Assembly (NCBI RefSeq): GCF_022376295.1 | Contig: NZ_CP060140.1 | Coordinates: forward strand, 248,001-312,000 | Length of the DNA stretch: 64,000 nucleotides | Direction of reading: 5' to 3' | Source: Nodularia sphaerocarpa UHCC 0038 | GTDB lineage: Bacteria; Cyanobacteriota; Cyanobacteriia; Cyanobacteriales; Nostocaceae | Shown here: in pieces, positions 1-8,462 of the stretch | Position numbering within the stretch: position 1 is the stretch's first letter | Layout of the letters: each line of letters opens with the position of its first letter | Program-made: the position numbers and the translations under genes | The notes under the pieces: generated by a model | Databases searched by the model: none | What the model was told of the DNA's origin: nothing | The model's input: only the letters and a program-made list of their open reading frames with translations

Positions 1-49
1 AAGCTGATTTTAACAAATTTCTTTTAGCTAAAAAATAGGATACTAAATA

Positions 50-598
50 ATGGAAACTACAGGAACAGAATCCAATTCCACACCGTTCCCAAATATCCCA
101 CCAATTATTGAAAGTGACGACAGAGAGTATCGGGATAGCGGTGTACCCAGCACAGTGGCGATCGCCGGACATCCCCTACACCCCCTGACAATTATATTTC
201 CCATCGCCTTTTTAGCTGCTGCGTTGGGAAGCGACTTCGGCTATTGGTTAACCGATGATTTTTTCTGGGCTAGAGCGTCCCTATGGTTAATTGGACTGGG
301 ACTTCTAGGAGGTATCATCGCCGCCATCACCGGGATGAGTGACTTTTTAAGAATTGAACGTGTTCGCAAGCGCACCGCCGGCTGGACGCATTTAATTCTT
401 AACGTGATCATTTTAGCCTTGACAGCCCTTAACTTGTTTTTACGTCTAGGAGATCCAGAATCACGAATATTACCCTGGGGATTCTTTATCTCTCTAGTAG
501 TGGGGACGCTAACTAGCATTACGGGCTGGTTTGGGGCTGAACTTTCCTATCGACACAAAATTGGTGTCGTAGGCGCTGGTAGCAGAAGATATCCTTAA
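50..598 (+). CDS. DUF2231 family membrane protein
   Basis: 182-residue integral membrane protein of the DUF2231 type; the molecular role of this family is not established. After a polar N-terminus of about 40 residues, a GHPLHP motif (residues 41-46) marks the family. Four hydrophobic segments follow, at about 47-68, 76-96, 114-131 and 141-160. The ATG is preceded by an A-rich stretch with no strong ribosome site. It is the first gene in the window, so any upstream partner is out of view. A hairpin lies just downstream. Family assignment is from the motif and topology; function is unknown. Confidence 0.75.
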   Translation: METTGTESNSTPFPNIPPIIESDDREYRDSGVPSTVAIAGHPLHPLTIIFPIAFLAAALGSDFGYWLTDDFFWARASLWLIGLGLLGGIIAAITGMSDFLRIERVRKRTAGWTHLILNVIILALTALNLFLRLGDPESRILPWGFFISLVVGTLTSITGWFGAELSYRHKIGVVGAGSRRYP

Positions 599-613
599 AA
601 TTTGCTGTGCAAA

Positions 614-646
614 TTAGGCTAAAATTTTATTGAGTTTTTAGCCTAA
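614..646 (+). terminator. Inverted repeat after the DUF2231 gene
   Basis: Two perfect 11-base arms (614-624 and 636-646, core TTAGGCTAAAA) flank an 11-base spacer, 16 bases past the DUF2231 stop. The stem is A+T-rich and is followed by A rather than T, so it is a weak intrinsic terminator candidate. A second small hairpin (AATTTGC/GCAAATT) lies immediately to its left. Confidence 0.35.
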
Positions 647-855
647 AAAAATGTCCCCAAATCGCCAACAAACCCTGGTTTCCTTGGGTTTCAATTCGTT
701 CTACCCAACATACAAATATTTTATTTTTTTCAAAGTAAGAAAAGAGCGCTAATATCTATTATCTGCTCATCGTCATCTCGATGGGCTTTTACTTTCAGTA
801 ATATGTTAGTAGAGGTCGGTTTATTTCTGGCTACGACAACTACAACTAATTGGAT

Positions 856-1083
856 ATGCAAAAAAGAGTGAAAGTTAAACCTAATTCCAAAGAACAAAAA
901 ATTGAAGAACACACTGATGGTAGTTTGACTGTCAGGTTAAAGTCTCCGCCAGTAGATGGGAAAGCAAATGAAGAGTTAATTAAACTATTAGCTGACAAAT
1001 TTGATGTACCCAAATCTCATATTAGAATTAAATCTGGTTTATCCTCTCGGCAAAAGCTGATTGAAATTGACACAGATATTTAA
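856..1083 (+). CDS. DUF167 (YggU-type) small protein
   Basis: 75-residue protein of the DUF167/UPF0235 family, found across bacteria and eukaryotes with no settled function. The family core is visible: VKVKPNSK near the N-terminus, LTVRLKSPPVDGKANEELIK in the middle, and a SGLSSRQKLIEI segment near the C-terminus. I start at the ATG at 856. A TTG two codons upstream is in frame, but family members begin just before the V-x-V-x-P-N-S motif. It faces the convergent GST gene with about 50 bp between stops. Confidence 0.8.
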   Translation: MQKRVKVKPNSKEQKIEEHTDGSLTVRLKSPPVDGKANEELIKLLADKFDVPKSHIRIKSGLSSRQKLIEIDTDI

Positions 1084-1135
1084 TTTGTTAATTATTAGGC
1101 ATACTCTCAAAAATTCAGGAAAAATACACCAATAT

Positions 1136-1762
1136 TTATTCAGCAAAATTTTTATCTTGTGTAATCTTGATATATCTAGGCTGAGATTTGACTCGTTCAA
1201 TCCAAGCTTGGATTGCGGGGAATTTTGTCAAATCAAACCCACCTTCATCAGCCACATGAGTATAGGCAAACAAGGCAATATCAGCAATTGTATAACGCTC
1301 ATTGACAAAAAAGTAGTGCGTCATTAAATGATTTTCCATAATCTTGAGTGCTGCATAACCAGGTTCACGTTTTTGCTCTATAGCTAGGCGATATTCTTCA
1401 GCTTTACCTAAAATAGAGATCCAAAATCTTGATGTAGCAATAAAAGGTTCATGGCTATATTGTTCAAAAAATAACCATTGCAATACTTGCGCTCTTAAAA
1501 AACGATCATAAGGTAAAAATTCTGTGCCTTCACTCAAATACACTAATATGGCATTTGATTCTGCCAAATATTTCCCCGTGTTAACTTCCAAAACTGGTAT
1601 TTTACCGTTGGGATTCTTACTTAAAAACTCTGGTGTGCGAGTTTCTCCTTTCAAAATATTAACGTCTATTCTCTCAAATGGCATACCCATTTGTGTCAAT
1701 AAAAGTCGAATCTTATAACTGTTACCTGATGGTAAGAAATCATACAATTTTAGAGGGATCAT
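1136..1762 (-). CDS. Glutathione S-transferase family protein
   Basis: 208-residue cytosolic GST-fold protein. The N-terminal thioredoxin-like domain (about residues 1-80) starts LYDFLPSGNSYKIRLLL and carries NPNGKIPVLE and the ESNAIL glutathione-site motif. The all-alpha C-terminal domain follows, with the ADIALFAY signature common in GSTs. The open frame extends 48 codons further upstream, but that stretch is hydrophobic with no GST similarity, so I start at the ATG at 1762. Likely a glutathione-dependent detoxification or reductase enzyme; the substrate cannot be read from sequence. Confidence 0.85.
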   Translation of the reverse strand: MIPLKLYDFLPSGNSYKIRLLLTQMGMPFERIDVNILKGETRTPEFLSKNPNGKIPVLEVNTGKYLAESNAILVYLSEGTEFLPYDRFLRAQVLQWLFFEQYSHEPFIATSRFWISILGKAEEYRLAIEQKREPGYAALKIMENHLMTHYFFVNERYTIADIALFAYTHVADEGGFDLTKFPAIQAWIERVKSQPRYIKITQDKNFAE

Positions 1763-1976
1763 TTCCAAAAATATAATAATGAATCTAGATATCAGTGAGG
1801 GGCTAAAATACAATATATTACAAACTAAACTTGGGAAAACAGGATATTTATTATTTATTTTTAGTATATGCGTACAAGACAGGATTTTCCAAGATATAAA
1901 AAACAAGAGAAAGAATAATATTATTTATTCATTGTATTTAAAATTTTGATGTTATTCAGTGTGGTAAAATAAAAGT

Positions 1977-2690
1977 ATGTGTGGAAGATTTACTTTAAAT
2001 CAGTCATTAGCGGCGTTAGCTGAATTTTTCCATGTAGAGAATATTCCAAATTTAGCCGCTCAATATAACATTGCACCTACGCAAAGGGTAGCAACAGTAA
2101 TATATAATCCTCAAACTGAAAAGCGTGAATTTCAGCAGTTACGTTGGGGGTTGATACCCTCGTGGGCGAAAGATCCAAAAATCGGTGTGAAGCTAATCAA
2201 TGCGAGAGCCGAAACAGTGGCAGAAAAACCAGCTTTTCGGTCAGCATTCAAGCAGCGACGCTGTTTAGTGCTATCTGATGGTTTTTACGAGTGGAAGCAA
2301 CAAAATGGTAAAAAACAGCCGTTTTATTTTCGGCTCAGGGATGGACAGCCCTTTGGCTTTGCGGGGTTGTGGGAAAGATGGCAACCTCTACAGGGAAAGC
2401 CTGACTGTGAGGAAATTATATCTTGTACAATTTTAACAACGGCAGCTAATGAATTAGTCAAACCAATTCATGAGCGGATGCCGGTGATTGTGTCTCCACA
2501 AGATTACGATTTGTGGTTAAATCCCCAAATGCCAACACCAGAGCGACTACAGCAGCTATTGTGTCCATATCCCGATCAAGTCATGACTGGCTATCCAGTT
2601 AGTAGCTTGGTGAACAACTCTCGACAGAATAGTTCTGAGTGTATCATCCCTCTGGGTGAGGATAAATCACTTCCTGAGAATATCTTTTAA
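1977..2690 (+). CDS. SOS response-associated peptidase, YedK/HMCES type
   Basis: 237-residue SRAP-domain protein. Members crosslink covalently to abasic sites in single-stranded DNA through Cys2, shielding the lesion and later releasing themselves. Cys2 is present immediately after the start (MCGRF), as required because the initiator Met is removed. Other hallmarks are NARAET (about residues 75-80), DGFYEW (about 101-106) and the catalytic-site HERMP near residue 165. The ATG is fixed by the need for Cys2. It lies 16 bp upstream of ycf3, so the two may be co-transcribed, although the functions are unrelated. Confidence 0.92.
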   Translation: MCGRFTLNQSLAALAEFFHVENIPNLAAQYNIAPTQRVATVIYNPQTEKREFQQLRWGLIPSWAKDPKIGVKLINARAETVAEKPAFRSAFKQRRCLVLSDGFYEWKQQNGKKQPFYFRLRDGQPFGFAGLWERWQPLQGKPDCEEIISCTILTTAANELVKPIHERMPVIVSPQDYDLWLNPQMPTPERLQQLLCPYPDQVMTGYPVSSLVNNSRQNSSECIIPLGEDKSLPENIF

Positions 2691-2706
2691 AACCATAGAA
2701 GCAAAT

Positions 2707-3228
2707 ATGCCAAGAACCCAAAAAAACGATAATTTTGTTGACAAATCCTTCACAGTAATGGCGGATCTGATCCTGAAACTTCTTCCAGCCAACAAAAAAG
2801 CTAAGGAAGCATTTGTGTATTACCGCGATGGAATGTCAGCGCAGGCGGAAGGTGAATATGCGGAAGCTTTAGACTATTACGAAGAAGCGCTGACACTAGA
2901 GGAAGACAGTTACGATCGCAGTTATATTCACTATAATATGGGGCTAATCTATGCCAGTAATGGTGATCACGATACAGCGTTAAAAATGTATCACCAAGCG
3001 ATTGAAATGAACCCACGTTTACCCCAAGCTTTAAATAACATTGCGGTAATTTACCATTATCAAGGCGAAAAAGCCAAAGAAGGTGGGGATAATGACGCTG
3101 GTGAAGCTTTGTTTGATCAAGCCGCAGATTATTGGATTCGCGCTATTCGCATGGCTCCCAATAACTACATTGAAGCCCAAAACTGGCTGAAAACTACTGG
3201 ACGTATGCAAATTGACATATTCTTTTAA
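2707..3228 (+). CDS. ycf3: Photosystem I assembly protein Ycf3
   Basis: 173-residue tetratricopeptide protein that chaperones photosystem I assembly at the thylakoid membrane, interacting with PsaA and PsaD in studied organisms. The start MPRTQKNDNF and the 173-residue length match cyanobacterial and chloroplast Ycf3. Three TPR units are visible, at about residues 35-68 (AEGEYAEALDYYEEAL), 72-105 (YNMGLIYASNGDHDTALKMY) and 120-153. The frame is open 17 codons further upstream into the preceding gene, but the conserved N-terminus fixes the ATG at 2707. Strong family match. Confidence 0.93.
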   Translation: MPRTQKNDNFVDKSFTVMADLILKLLPANKKAKEAFVYYRDGMSAQAEGEYAEALDYYEEALTLEEDSYDRSYIHYNMGLIYASNGDHDTALKMYHQAIEMNPRLPQALNNIAVIYHYQGEKAKEGGDNDAGEALFDQAADYWIRAIRMAPNNYIEAQNWLKTTGRMQIDIFF

Positions 3229-3289
3229 ATATGCGTAGGTTGGAGTGAGGCTTTGGGAAACTTAACACCAAGAAGCCCTAGAACCCCAC

Positions 3290-3380
3290 CCCCAGCCCCT
3301 CCCATATCAAAGGTTTATCCTTTTCTTCCCCCCGTTGCGGGGGGATTTCGGGCGGTGCGAGGAGGGGGGCAAGATGTAGA
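3290..3380. repeat. C/G-rich dispersed palindromic repeat
   Basis: Between ycf3 and gatC lies a C-run/G-run repeat with a CCCCCCGTTGCGGGGGG core. Bases 3301-3347 are identical to 28788-28834, a 47-base match in otherwise unrelated intergenic DNA. The open frame across it is low-complexity and is not a gene. Confidence 0.75.
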
Positions 3381-3447
3381 TTTGGCAGGGGGAGCAGGTT
3401 TGTCTCTCCAATTGACAATAAGCATGAAAATTAACGATTGAGGAACC

Positions 3448-3738
3448 ATGATTGACCGCGAACAAGTTCACAAAGTAGCTCTTTTGGCTCGTTTAGAATT
3501 AACTTCAGAAGAAGAGGAGCAATTTACTACTCAACTGGGAAGTATTCTGGATTATATTGAACAGTTGAATGAAGTTGATGTCAGTGATGTACTGCCGACA
3601 ACACGGGCAATTGATGTCAGTAATGTGACTCGAAAAGATGATTTACAACCATATCCTGAGCGAGAAGCTATCCTGAATGGTGCGCCTGAACAAGAAGGCG
3701 AGTTTTTCAAAGTACCCAAAATCATGAATAGCAATTAA
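3448..3738 (+). CDS. gatC: Asp/Glu-tRNA amidotransferase subunit GatC
   Basis: 96-residue subunit C of the GatCAB amidotransferase, which converts Glu-tRNA(Gln), and where needed Asp-tRNA(Asn), to the correctly amidated form. The family pattern is clear: VHKVALLARLEL at the start, LGSILDYIEQLNEVD in the middle, and the R-x-D motif (TRKDDL) followed by a short EFFKVPKI tail that clamps GatA. GAGGA sits a few bases upstream of the ATG. gatA and gatB are not adjacent, which is usual in cyanobacteria. Confidence 0.93.
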   Translation: MIDREQVHKVALLARLELTSEEEEQFTTQLGSILDYIEQLNEVDVSDVLPTTRAIDVSNVTRKDDLQPYPEREAILNGAPEQEGEFFKVPKIMNSN

Positions 3739-3740
3739 AT

Positions 3741-3870
3741 CAGTGAACAGTGAACAGTGAACAGTTATCAAGTAGATTTAGTCAGAAATTTGTATCCAAT
3801 GATGTCTCTTAACTGGTAACTGGTAACTGATAACTGGTAACTGATAACTGATAACTGATAACTGATAACT
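3741..3870. repeat. Heptamer tandem repeats before the GS-HQR gene
   Basis: Two short arrays: about three GTGAACA units (3743-3764), then about nine units of TAACTGR (3811-3870). The second array ends eight bases before the ribosome site (AAGGAGAG) of the next gene. This is the STRR type of heptamer repeat known in heterocystous cyanobacteria. Confidence 0.85.
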
Positions 3871-3885
3871 GAAAAGGAGAGATAT

Positions 3886-4857
3886 ATGGGTTTAGGAATC
3901 CTCCAGGATGGTAAGTGGATATCACGACGGGATCAAGAAGATTCACAAGGTAAATTTATTCGCCCATCCACAACTTACCGTGATCAAATTACCGCAGATG
4001 GCTCTAGTGGTTTTAAAGCTGAACCGGGGCGCTATCATTTATATATTTCCTGGGCTTGTCCTTGGGCTTGTCGGACTGCAATTATCCGCCAATTAAAAGG
4101 ACTAGAAGATGTGATTGGGCTATCGGTAGTTGGGGCAGAAATTGATCAAAACAGTTGGGAATTTACTGATGAACCTGGGGCGATTCCTGATTCTGTAAAT
4201 GGCACTCAATATCTTTGGCAACTTTATCTGAAAGCTGATTCTAACTACAGTGGACGGGTAACAGTGCCAGTTTTATGGGATAAAGAAAAGGGAACAATTG
4301 TTAATAATGAATCCCGCGAAATCATGCGGATGTTTGATACGCAATTCAATGATTTTGCTCAAGAAGATATCAACTTTTATCCCGAAGATTTACAAAAACA
4401 AATTGATGAGACGATTGATGCTATTTACCAACCAATAAATAATGGTGTATATCGGGCGGGATTTGCCACTTCTCAATCAGCTTATGATGAGGCGGTAACA
4501 GAGTTATTTACAGCCCTTGATGACTGGGAGAATATATTAGAAAAACAGCGCTATCTCTGCGGGGATAAAGTTACTGAAGCTGACTGGTGTATGTTCACTA
4601 CTTTGCTGCGTTTCGATGCGGTTTACTATGTGCATTTTAAATGCAACTTACGTCGGATGGTTGAGTATCCTAATTTGTGGAATTATCTCAAGGAACTTTA
4701 TCAATTACCGGGGGTGAAGGAAACTTGTAATTTTGACCATATTAAACGGCATTATTACCGAAGTCATCCTAATGTTAACCCGACTCGCATTGTGCCGAAA
4801 GGTCCGGTGATTGATTTTGATGCACCTCATAACCGGGATGAAGTGAGTACAAAATAG
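3886..4857 (+). CDS. Glutathionyl-hydroquinone reductase (YqjG/ECM4 type)
   Basis: 323-residue Xi-class glutathione transferase that reduces glutathionyl-hydroquinones, in the cytoplasm. The catalytic motif CPWA is visible in SWACPWACR (about residues 63-71), followed by the thioredoxin-like segment VTVPVLWDKEKGTIVNNESREI. The C-terminal helical domain contains RYLCGDKVTEADWCMFTTLLRFDAVY and the CNLRR motif typical of the class. A strong AAGGAG site precedes the ATG. Length and motifs match the family; the physiological quinone substrate is unknown. Confidence 0.9.
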   Translation: MGLGILQDGKWISRRDQEDSQGKFIRPSTTYRDQITADGSSGFKAEPGRYHLYISWACPWACRTAIIRQLKGLEDVIGLSVVGAEIDQNSWEFTDEPGAIPDSVNGTQYLWQLYLKADSNYSGRVTVPVLWDKEKGTIVNNESREIMRMFDTQFNDFAQEDINFYPEDLQKQIDETIDAIYQPINNGVYRAGFATSQSAYDEAVTELFTALDDWENILEKQRYLCGDKVTEADWCMFTTLLRFDAVYYVHFKCNLRRMVEYPNLWNYLKELYQLPGVKETCNFDHIKRHYYRSHPNVNPTRIVPKGPVIDFDAPHNRDEVSTK

Positions 4858-4871
4858 CAAATACCTGGGAA

Positions 4872-5412
4872 TTTATGGAAAATAAAACCACAGAAAAACA
4901 TCGATAAATTATCTGTGTTCATCTGTGTTCATCTGTGGTGAAAATTTATCCGGTGCGTTAGCCTGCGGCGTAACACACCCTACTGGAGTGACTACAATTT
5001 TCTCAACACCAAGATTTATGGAAAATAAAACCACAGAAAAACATCGATAAATTATCTGTGTTCATCTGTGTTCATCTGTGGTGAAAATTTTCCGGTGCGT
5101 TAGCCTGCGGCGTAACACACCCTACTGGAGTGACTACAATTTTCTCAACACCAAGATTTATGGAAAATAAAACCACAGAAAAACATCGATAAATTATCTG
5201 TGTTCATCTGTGTTCATCTGTGGTGAAAATTTTCCGGTGCGTTAGCCTGCGGCGTAACACACCCTACTGGAGTGACTACAATTTTCTCAACACCAAGATT
5301 TATGGAAAATAAAACCACAGAAAAACATCGATAAATTATCTGTGTTCATCTGTGTTCATCTGTGGTCAAAATTTATCCGGTGCGTTAGCCTGCGGCGTAA
5401 CACACCCTACTG
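4872..5412. repeat. Four tandem copies of a 142-bp repeat
   Basis: Copies begin at 4872, 5015, 5157 and 5299 (periods 143, 142 and 142), each starting TTTATGGAAAATAAAACCAC. Each unit contains repeated TTCATCTGTG decamers and a small palindrome around GGTGCGTTAGCCTGCGGCGT. Copies 2 and 3 are almost identical. The first copy has one extra base in the AAATTTATCC segment, shared with the fourth. The fourth copy runs into the 3' end of aroA and encodes its last residues and stop codon. Confidence 0.92.
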
Positions 5413-6763
5413 ATTCAGCACTCACTTTTTTGAGTGTAGCGGTGAAGTCGGGGTAGGAAATGGCGGCTGCTTCTGCGCGGTGAATGGTGGTGATTCCTGT
5501 GGAAACGAGAGATGCGATCGCCAGACTCATAGCAATGCGATGATCTGTATAACTATCGACATCTGTACCCACTAAGGGCGTACCACCAGTAATTTCCATA
5601 CCGTCGGGTAATTCACTGACTTTTGCACCCATTTTATTGAGTTGCTGCGCCATTACGGTAATGCGATCGCTTTCTTTAACTCGCAATTCCTCTGCATCCC
5701 GAATCACAGTTGTACCTTCGGCAAATACTGCCGCTACTGCTAAAATGGGAATCTCATCAATCATTCTCGGAATAATATCCCCAGCAATGGTGCAGCTTTT
5801 CAACCGACTAGAACGCACTCTGATATCCGCCACTGGTTCCCCAGCTACTTCGCGCTGATTTTCTAGTTGAATATCAGCCCCCATGAGTTCTAAAGCTTCT
5901 AATATCCCTGTCCGAGTGGGATTAACACCAACATTTTCCACTAACAATTCCGAACCGGGAACAATCGCCCCAGCGACTAACCAAAAGGCTGCTGAACTGA
6001 TATCTCCAGGAACAATGACTTTTTGTCCACGCAGTTGCGCCGGTCCGATGACGGTAACGCTATTGGTTTCAGGATCAATGCTGAGTTCTGCACCAAAAGC
6101 CCGTAACATCCGTTCGCTGTGATCGCGAGAAAGGGCGGGTTCGGTGACGGTGGTTTTTCCGGCTGTTAATAAACCCGCTAGTAATATACAGGATTTAACT
6201 TGGGCGGAGGCGATGGGGGAATGGTAATGAGTCGGTTTGAGGGCTTGTCCTTGAATTGCTAGAGGTGCTAAGGAATTACCCTTACGTCCCCAAATTTCTG
6301 CGCCCATTTGTTGCAAAGGTTTAACTACACGGGACATGGGACGCGATCGCAAGGAACTATCCCCTGTGACTGTAAAAAACCGCCCTGGATGAGAAGCCAA
6401 AAGCCCTAACATTAGTCTGAGTGTAGTGCCAGAGTTACCAGCATTCAATACATCCACTGGTTCTTGCAATTGTCCCAAACCAATACCCTGAACTGTGACT
6501 AATTCGGTGTTCAGTTCCGAAATTTGCGCCCCCATAGCTTGAAAACAGCTGGCTGTGCTGCGGGGATCTTCGCCTAACAGCAGCCCTTGGATTTGCGTTT
6601 CACCTTGAGCGATCGCACCTAACATTAAAGCCCGATGGGATATAGACTTATCACCAGGGACACGGATACAACCCTGTAAAGACAGCCCAGCAGAGGGACG
6701 CTGGATAATTAGCTTTTGAGAAAGGTCTGGTTGAGTTTCTACAGTGATGACAGCAGCCGACAT
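5366..6763 (-). CDS. aroA: 3-phosphoshikimate 1-carboxyvinyltransferase (EPSP synthase)
   Basis: 465-residue shikimate-pathway enzyme that joins phosphoenolpyruvate to shikimate-3-phosphate. Motifs: VPGDKSISHRALMLGAIAQG (about residues 36-55), NAGNSGTTLRL (about 106-116), ALSRDHSERML, and the catalytic region LRVKESDRI followed by DHRIAMSLA near the C-terminus. The N-terminus is about 15 residues longer than in many homologues. The last residues (CVTPQANAPDKF) are translated from the fourth copy of the adjoining 142-bp repeat, so the C-terminus is not ancestral. Downstream there is only repeat DNA. Confidence 0.95.
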   Translation of the reverse strand: MSAAVITVETQPDLSQKLIIQRPSAGLSLQGCIRVPGDKSISHRALMLGAIAQGETQIQGLLLGEDPRSTASCFQAMGAQISELNTELVTVQGIGLGQLQEPVDVLNAGNSGTTLRLMLGLLASHPGRFFTVTGDSSLRSRPMSRVVKPLQQMGAEIWGRKGNSLAPLAIQGQALKPTHYHSPIASAQVKSCILLAGLLTAGKTTVTEPALSRDHSERMLRAFGAELSIDPETNSVTVIGPAQLRGQKVIVPGDISSAAFWLVAGAIVPGSELLVENVGVNPTRTGILEALELMGADIQLENQREVAGEPVADIRVRSSRLKSCTIAGDIIPRMIDEIPILAVAAVFAEGTTVIRDAEELRVKESDRITVMAQQLNKMGAKVSELPDGMEITGGTPLVGTDVDSYTDHRIAMSLAIASLVSTGITTIHRAEAAAISYPDFTATLKKVSAESVGCVTPQANAPDKF

Positions 6764-7029
6764 GATTTTACACTTCTTGGATACACCGGAAGTTCATCAG
6801 CGACTAAATTTGCCACGACTGGACACTTCCTGCCTAGTATCCTATCGCTTTTTGTTCGCGGAAATTTACCAAAATCTATCCAATAGATGATGAATCTTTA
6901 CTTAATACTTTTTTCCTGGACAAAAATCACTCTCAGGGGTCTTGTCTTTGTTTCCACTGTGACTTAATAATTTGCGAAAAAGTTTTACTTATTTATAGCA
7001 CCAGAGAAAGTGTTTAAATTTATAATCTT
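6764..7029. other. Intergenic region upstream of aroA, no gene seen
   Basis: A+T-rich spacer carrying the aroA promoter region. I see no RNA gene, terminator or known repeat in it. A small minus-strand open frame begins to its right. Confidence 0.5.
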
Positions 7030-7158
7030 TTATTTATTTTTAGATTGATTTATTGGGCTTACCAAATCAGGATCATCAGTTAATATTAAGGATGTTTGAC
7101 TATTTACTGGTTGCTCCTGACTGTTAAAGATACTGGTGTTAATTTCATTTTCTTCCAT
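7030..7158 (-). CDS. Possible 42-residue small protein
   Basis: A 42-codon frame from ATG at 7158 to TAA at 7030 encodes an acidic peptide (MEENEINTSIF then SLILTDDPDLVSP). It lies divergent to the next gene, with only 23 bp between starts. Composition is not that of random A+T-rich sequence, since it is rich in N, S, D and E with no rare codons. There is no ribosome site and no family I recognise. It could equally be the 5' regulatory region of the neighbour. Confidence 0.25.
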   Translation of the reverse strand: MEENEINTSIFNSQEQPVNSQTSLILTDDPDLVSPINQSKNK

Positions 7159-7181
7159 AGCTTTTAGCCCCTATCGCTCCC

Positions 7182-7694
7182 ATGCTGACTCATCACCGCA
7201 AGCCCGTATGTTTATCACTTATTTCCACTGACCTGCCATTCTGGTCTGTTGTGGAGACTGCGGGTACACTGTATCAAAAAGACAATGATAGATTTCATTT
7301 ACTGTTGACAGCACCGCCCCTCATTACCTGTAAAGTGGCAAGTTCTCTGAGTTCCGAAGACATCTGTCCCGAAAATCAGAGCAAAGCTCAAGCCCCCACC
7401 AGTCCCCGAATTTTGTGGCTGGAGATTTCCCCCTACCGGGTAATTATGACTATGCAAGGTAACGGTCAAGTTAGTTATCGCCATTTCTGGGAACAAGGGG
7501 TTTATGGTGTGAGCCGTTATTGGTTACCTAGTGAGTCATTGCAACCTCATAAGCCGATTCGTTTACGAAATTTTACAAAAACTCTGTCGCTGAAGGGACA
7601 ATACTTACCAGAGCATTTGCGGGTGGAATACGAATTATGGGCAGATAAAGTCCAGATGGGAAGTTACATTCTCAATCTGGAAATTAAACACTAG
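7182..7694 (+). CDS. Conserved hypothetical protein
   Basis: 170-residue soluble protein that I do not recognise. It has no signal peptide or membrane segment. A mixed N-terminal half (LISTDLPFWSVVETAGTLY) leads into a beta-rich C-terminal half with alternating hydrophobic strands (LWLEISPYRVIMTMQGNG; EYELWADKVQMGSYIL). The frame is long, coding-like and ends 16 bp before the convergent thioredoxin-like gene. Probably a real cyanobacterial gene of unknown function. Confidence 0.65.
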   Translation: MLTHHRKPVCLSLISTDLPFWSVVETAGTLYQKDNDRFHLLLTAPPLITCKVASSLSSEDICPENQSKAQAPTSPRILWLEISPYRVIMTMQGNGQVSYRHFWEQGVYGVSRYWLPSESLQPHKPIRLRNFTKTLSLKGQYLPEHLRVEYELWADKVQMGSYILNLEIKH

Positions 7695-7709
7695 TGGCTA
7701 GGAGTTAAA

Positions 7710-8291
7710 TTAACCAAAATAATTGGGTTCGTTCCCAGGTTTCCATTTAATATTGCAACCAATGCTGGGCTTTTGTTCAATTGTCACGGGTTTATCTGCC
7801 AATACGGATGCGATCGCCTCGCGTAAATCTGCACCAGTTACGGGTTTACCATTACTGGGGCGACTATCATCCAATTGTCCCCGATAAGCTAGTTTGCGTT
7901 CTGCGTCAAATACAAAAAAATCAGGTGTGCAAGCTGCTGTATAAGCTTTGGCTATTTCCTGAGTTTCGTCGTAACACAAGGGAAAGTTAAAATCAAGTTT
8001 TATTGCCATTGCTTTTAAAGACAGTGGCGCATCATCTGGATATTTTTCGGCATCATTGGCGCTAATGGCTACGATTCCTAAATCATTTGAGGAGTAATCG
8101 TTTCCAAGACGCGCTAATTCTTCTTGGATATGGTTGACAAATGGGCAATGCTGACAAATGAACATTACCAACAATGCTTTTTGATCAGCAAAAGTGTCAA
8201 GGGAAATTTTTTTTCCAGTTACCACTTCTGGTAGATGAAAATCAGGTGCTTGTGTGCCTAATGGCAACATTGTAGATGCAGTTAAAGCCAT
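7710..8291 (-). CDS. Thioredoxin-fold (AhpC/TSA-like redoxin) protein
   Basis: 193-residue protein of the peroxiredoxin/redoxin branch of the thioredoxin superfamily. Residues 10-40 carry the characteristic start (LPLGTQAPDFHLPEV) and the predicted redox site CQHCPF lies near residue 46, so a C-x-x-C pair is available. Later come SANDAEKYPDD and a strand with the cis-proline-like segment CTPDFFVFD. It is likely a cytoplasmic disulfide reductase or peroxidase-like protein; the partner is unknown. A short G-rich heptamer repeat (GTGGGGA type) lies immediately upstream of its start. Confidence 0.85.
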   Translation of the reverse strand: MALTASTMLPLGTQAPDFHLPEVVTGKKISLDTFADQKALLVMFICQHCPFVNHIQEELARLGNDYSSNDLGIVAISANDAEKYPDDAPLSLKAMAIKLDFNFPLCYDETQEIAKAYTAACTPDFFVFDAERKLAYRGQLDDSRPSNGKPVTGADLREAIASVLADKPVTIEQKPSIGCNIKWKPGNEPNYFG

Positions 8292-8406
8292 AGAAAGTGG
8301 GGAGTGGGGAATGGGAAGTGGGGAGTGGGGGACAATTCTTAGTCCCTAGCCCTTTTTTTGTCTGTTATTAGTTTAAGCATTATTGATGCATATACATAAA
8401 ATTAAA

Positions 8407-8424
8407 GACGGGAATTTTCCCGTC
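8407..8424 (-). terminator. Hairpin terminator of the HLIP gene
   Basis: A perfect GACGGGAA / TTCCCGTC stem with a two-base loop lies about 40 bp past the HLIP stop. Read on the minus strand it is followed by TTTAATTTTAT, as expected of an intrinsic terminator. Confidence 0.65.
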
Positions 8425-8462
8425 TCTACATCTTTTAAATATTAAGTTATCAATATTAGTTT

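Noticed and set aside
1763..1906. 48-residue N-terminal extension of the GST
   Set aside because: Hydrophobic, unlike any GST, and would place the conserved start of the fold internally.
3253..3441. 62-codon open frame after ycf3
   Set aside because: It is translated from the C/G-rich dispersed repeat and is low-complexity, Pro/Gly-rich.
4872..5412. Possible CRISPR or RNA array from the 142-bp repeats
   Set aside because: Long head-to-tail copies without unique spacers; they are plain tandem duplications.
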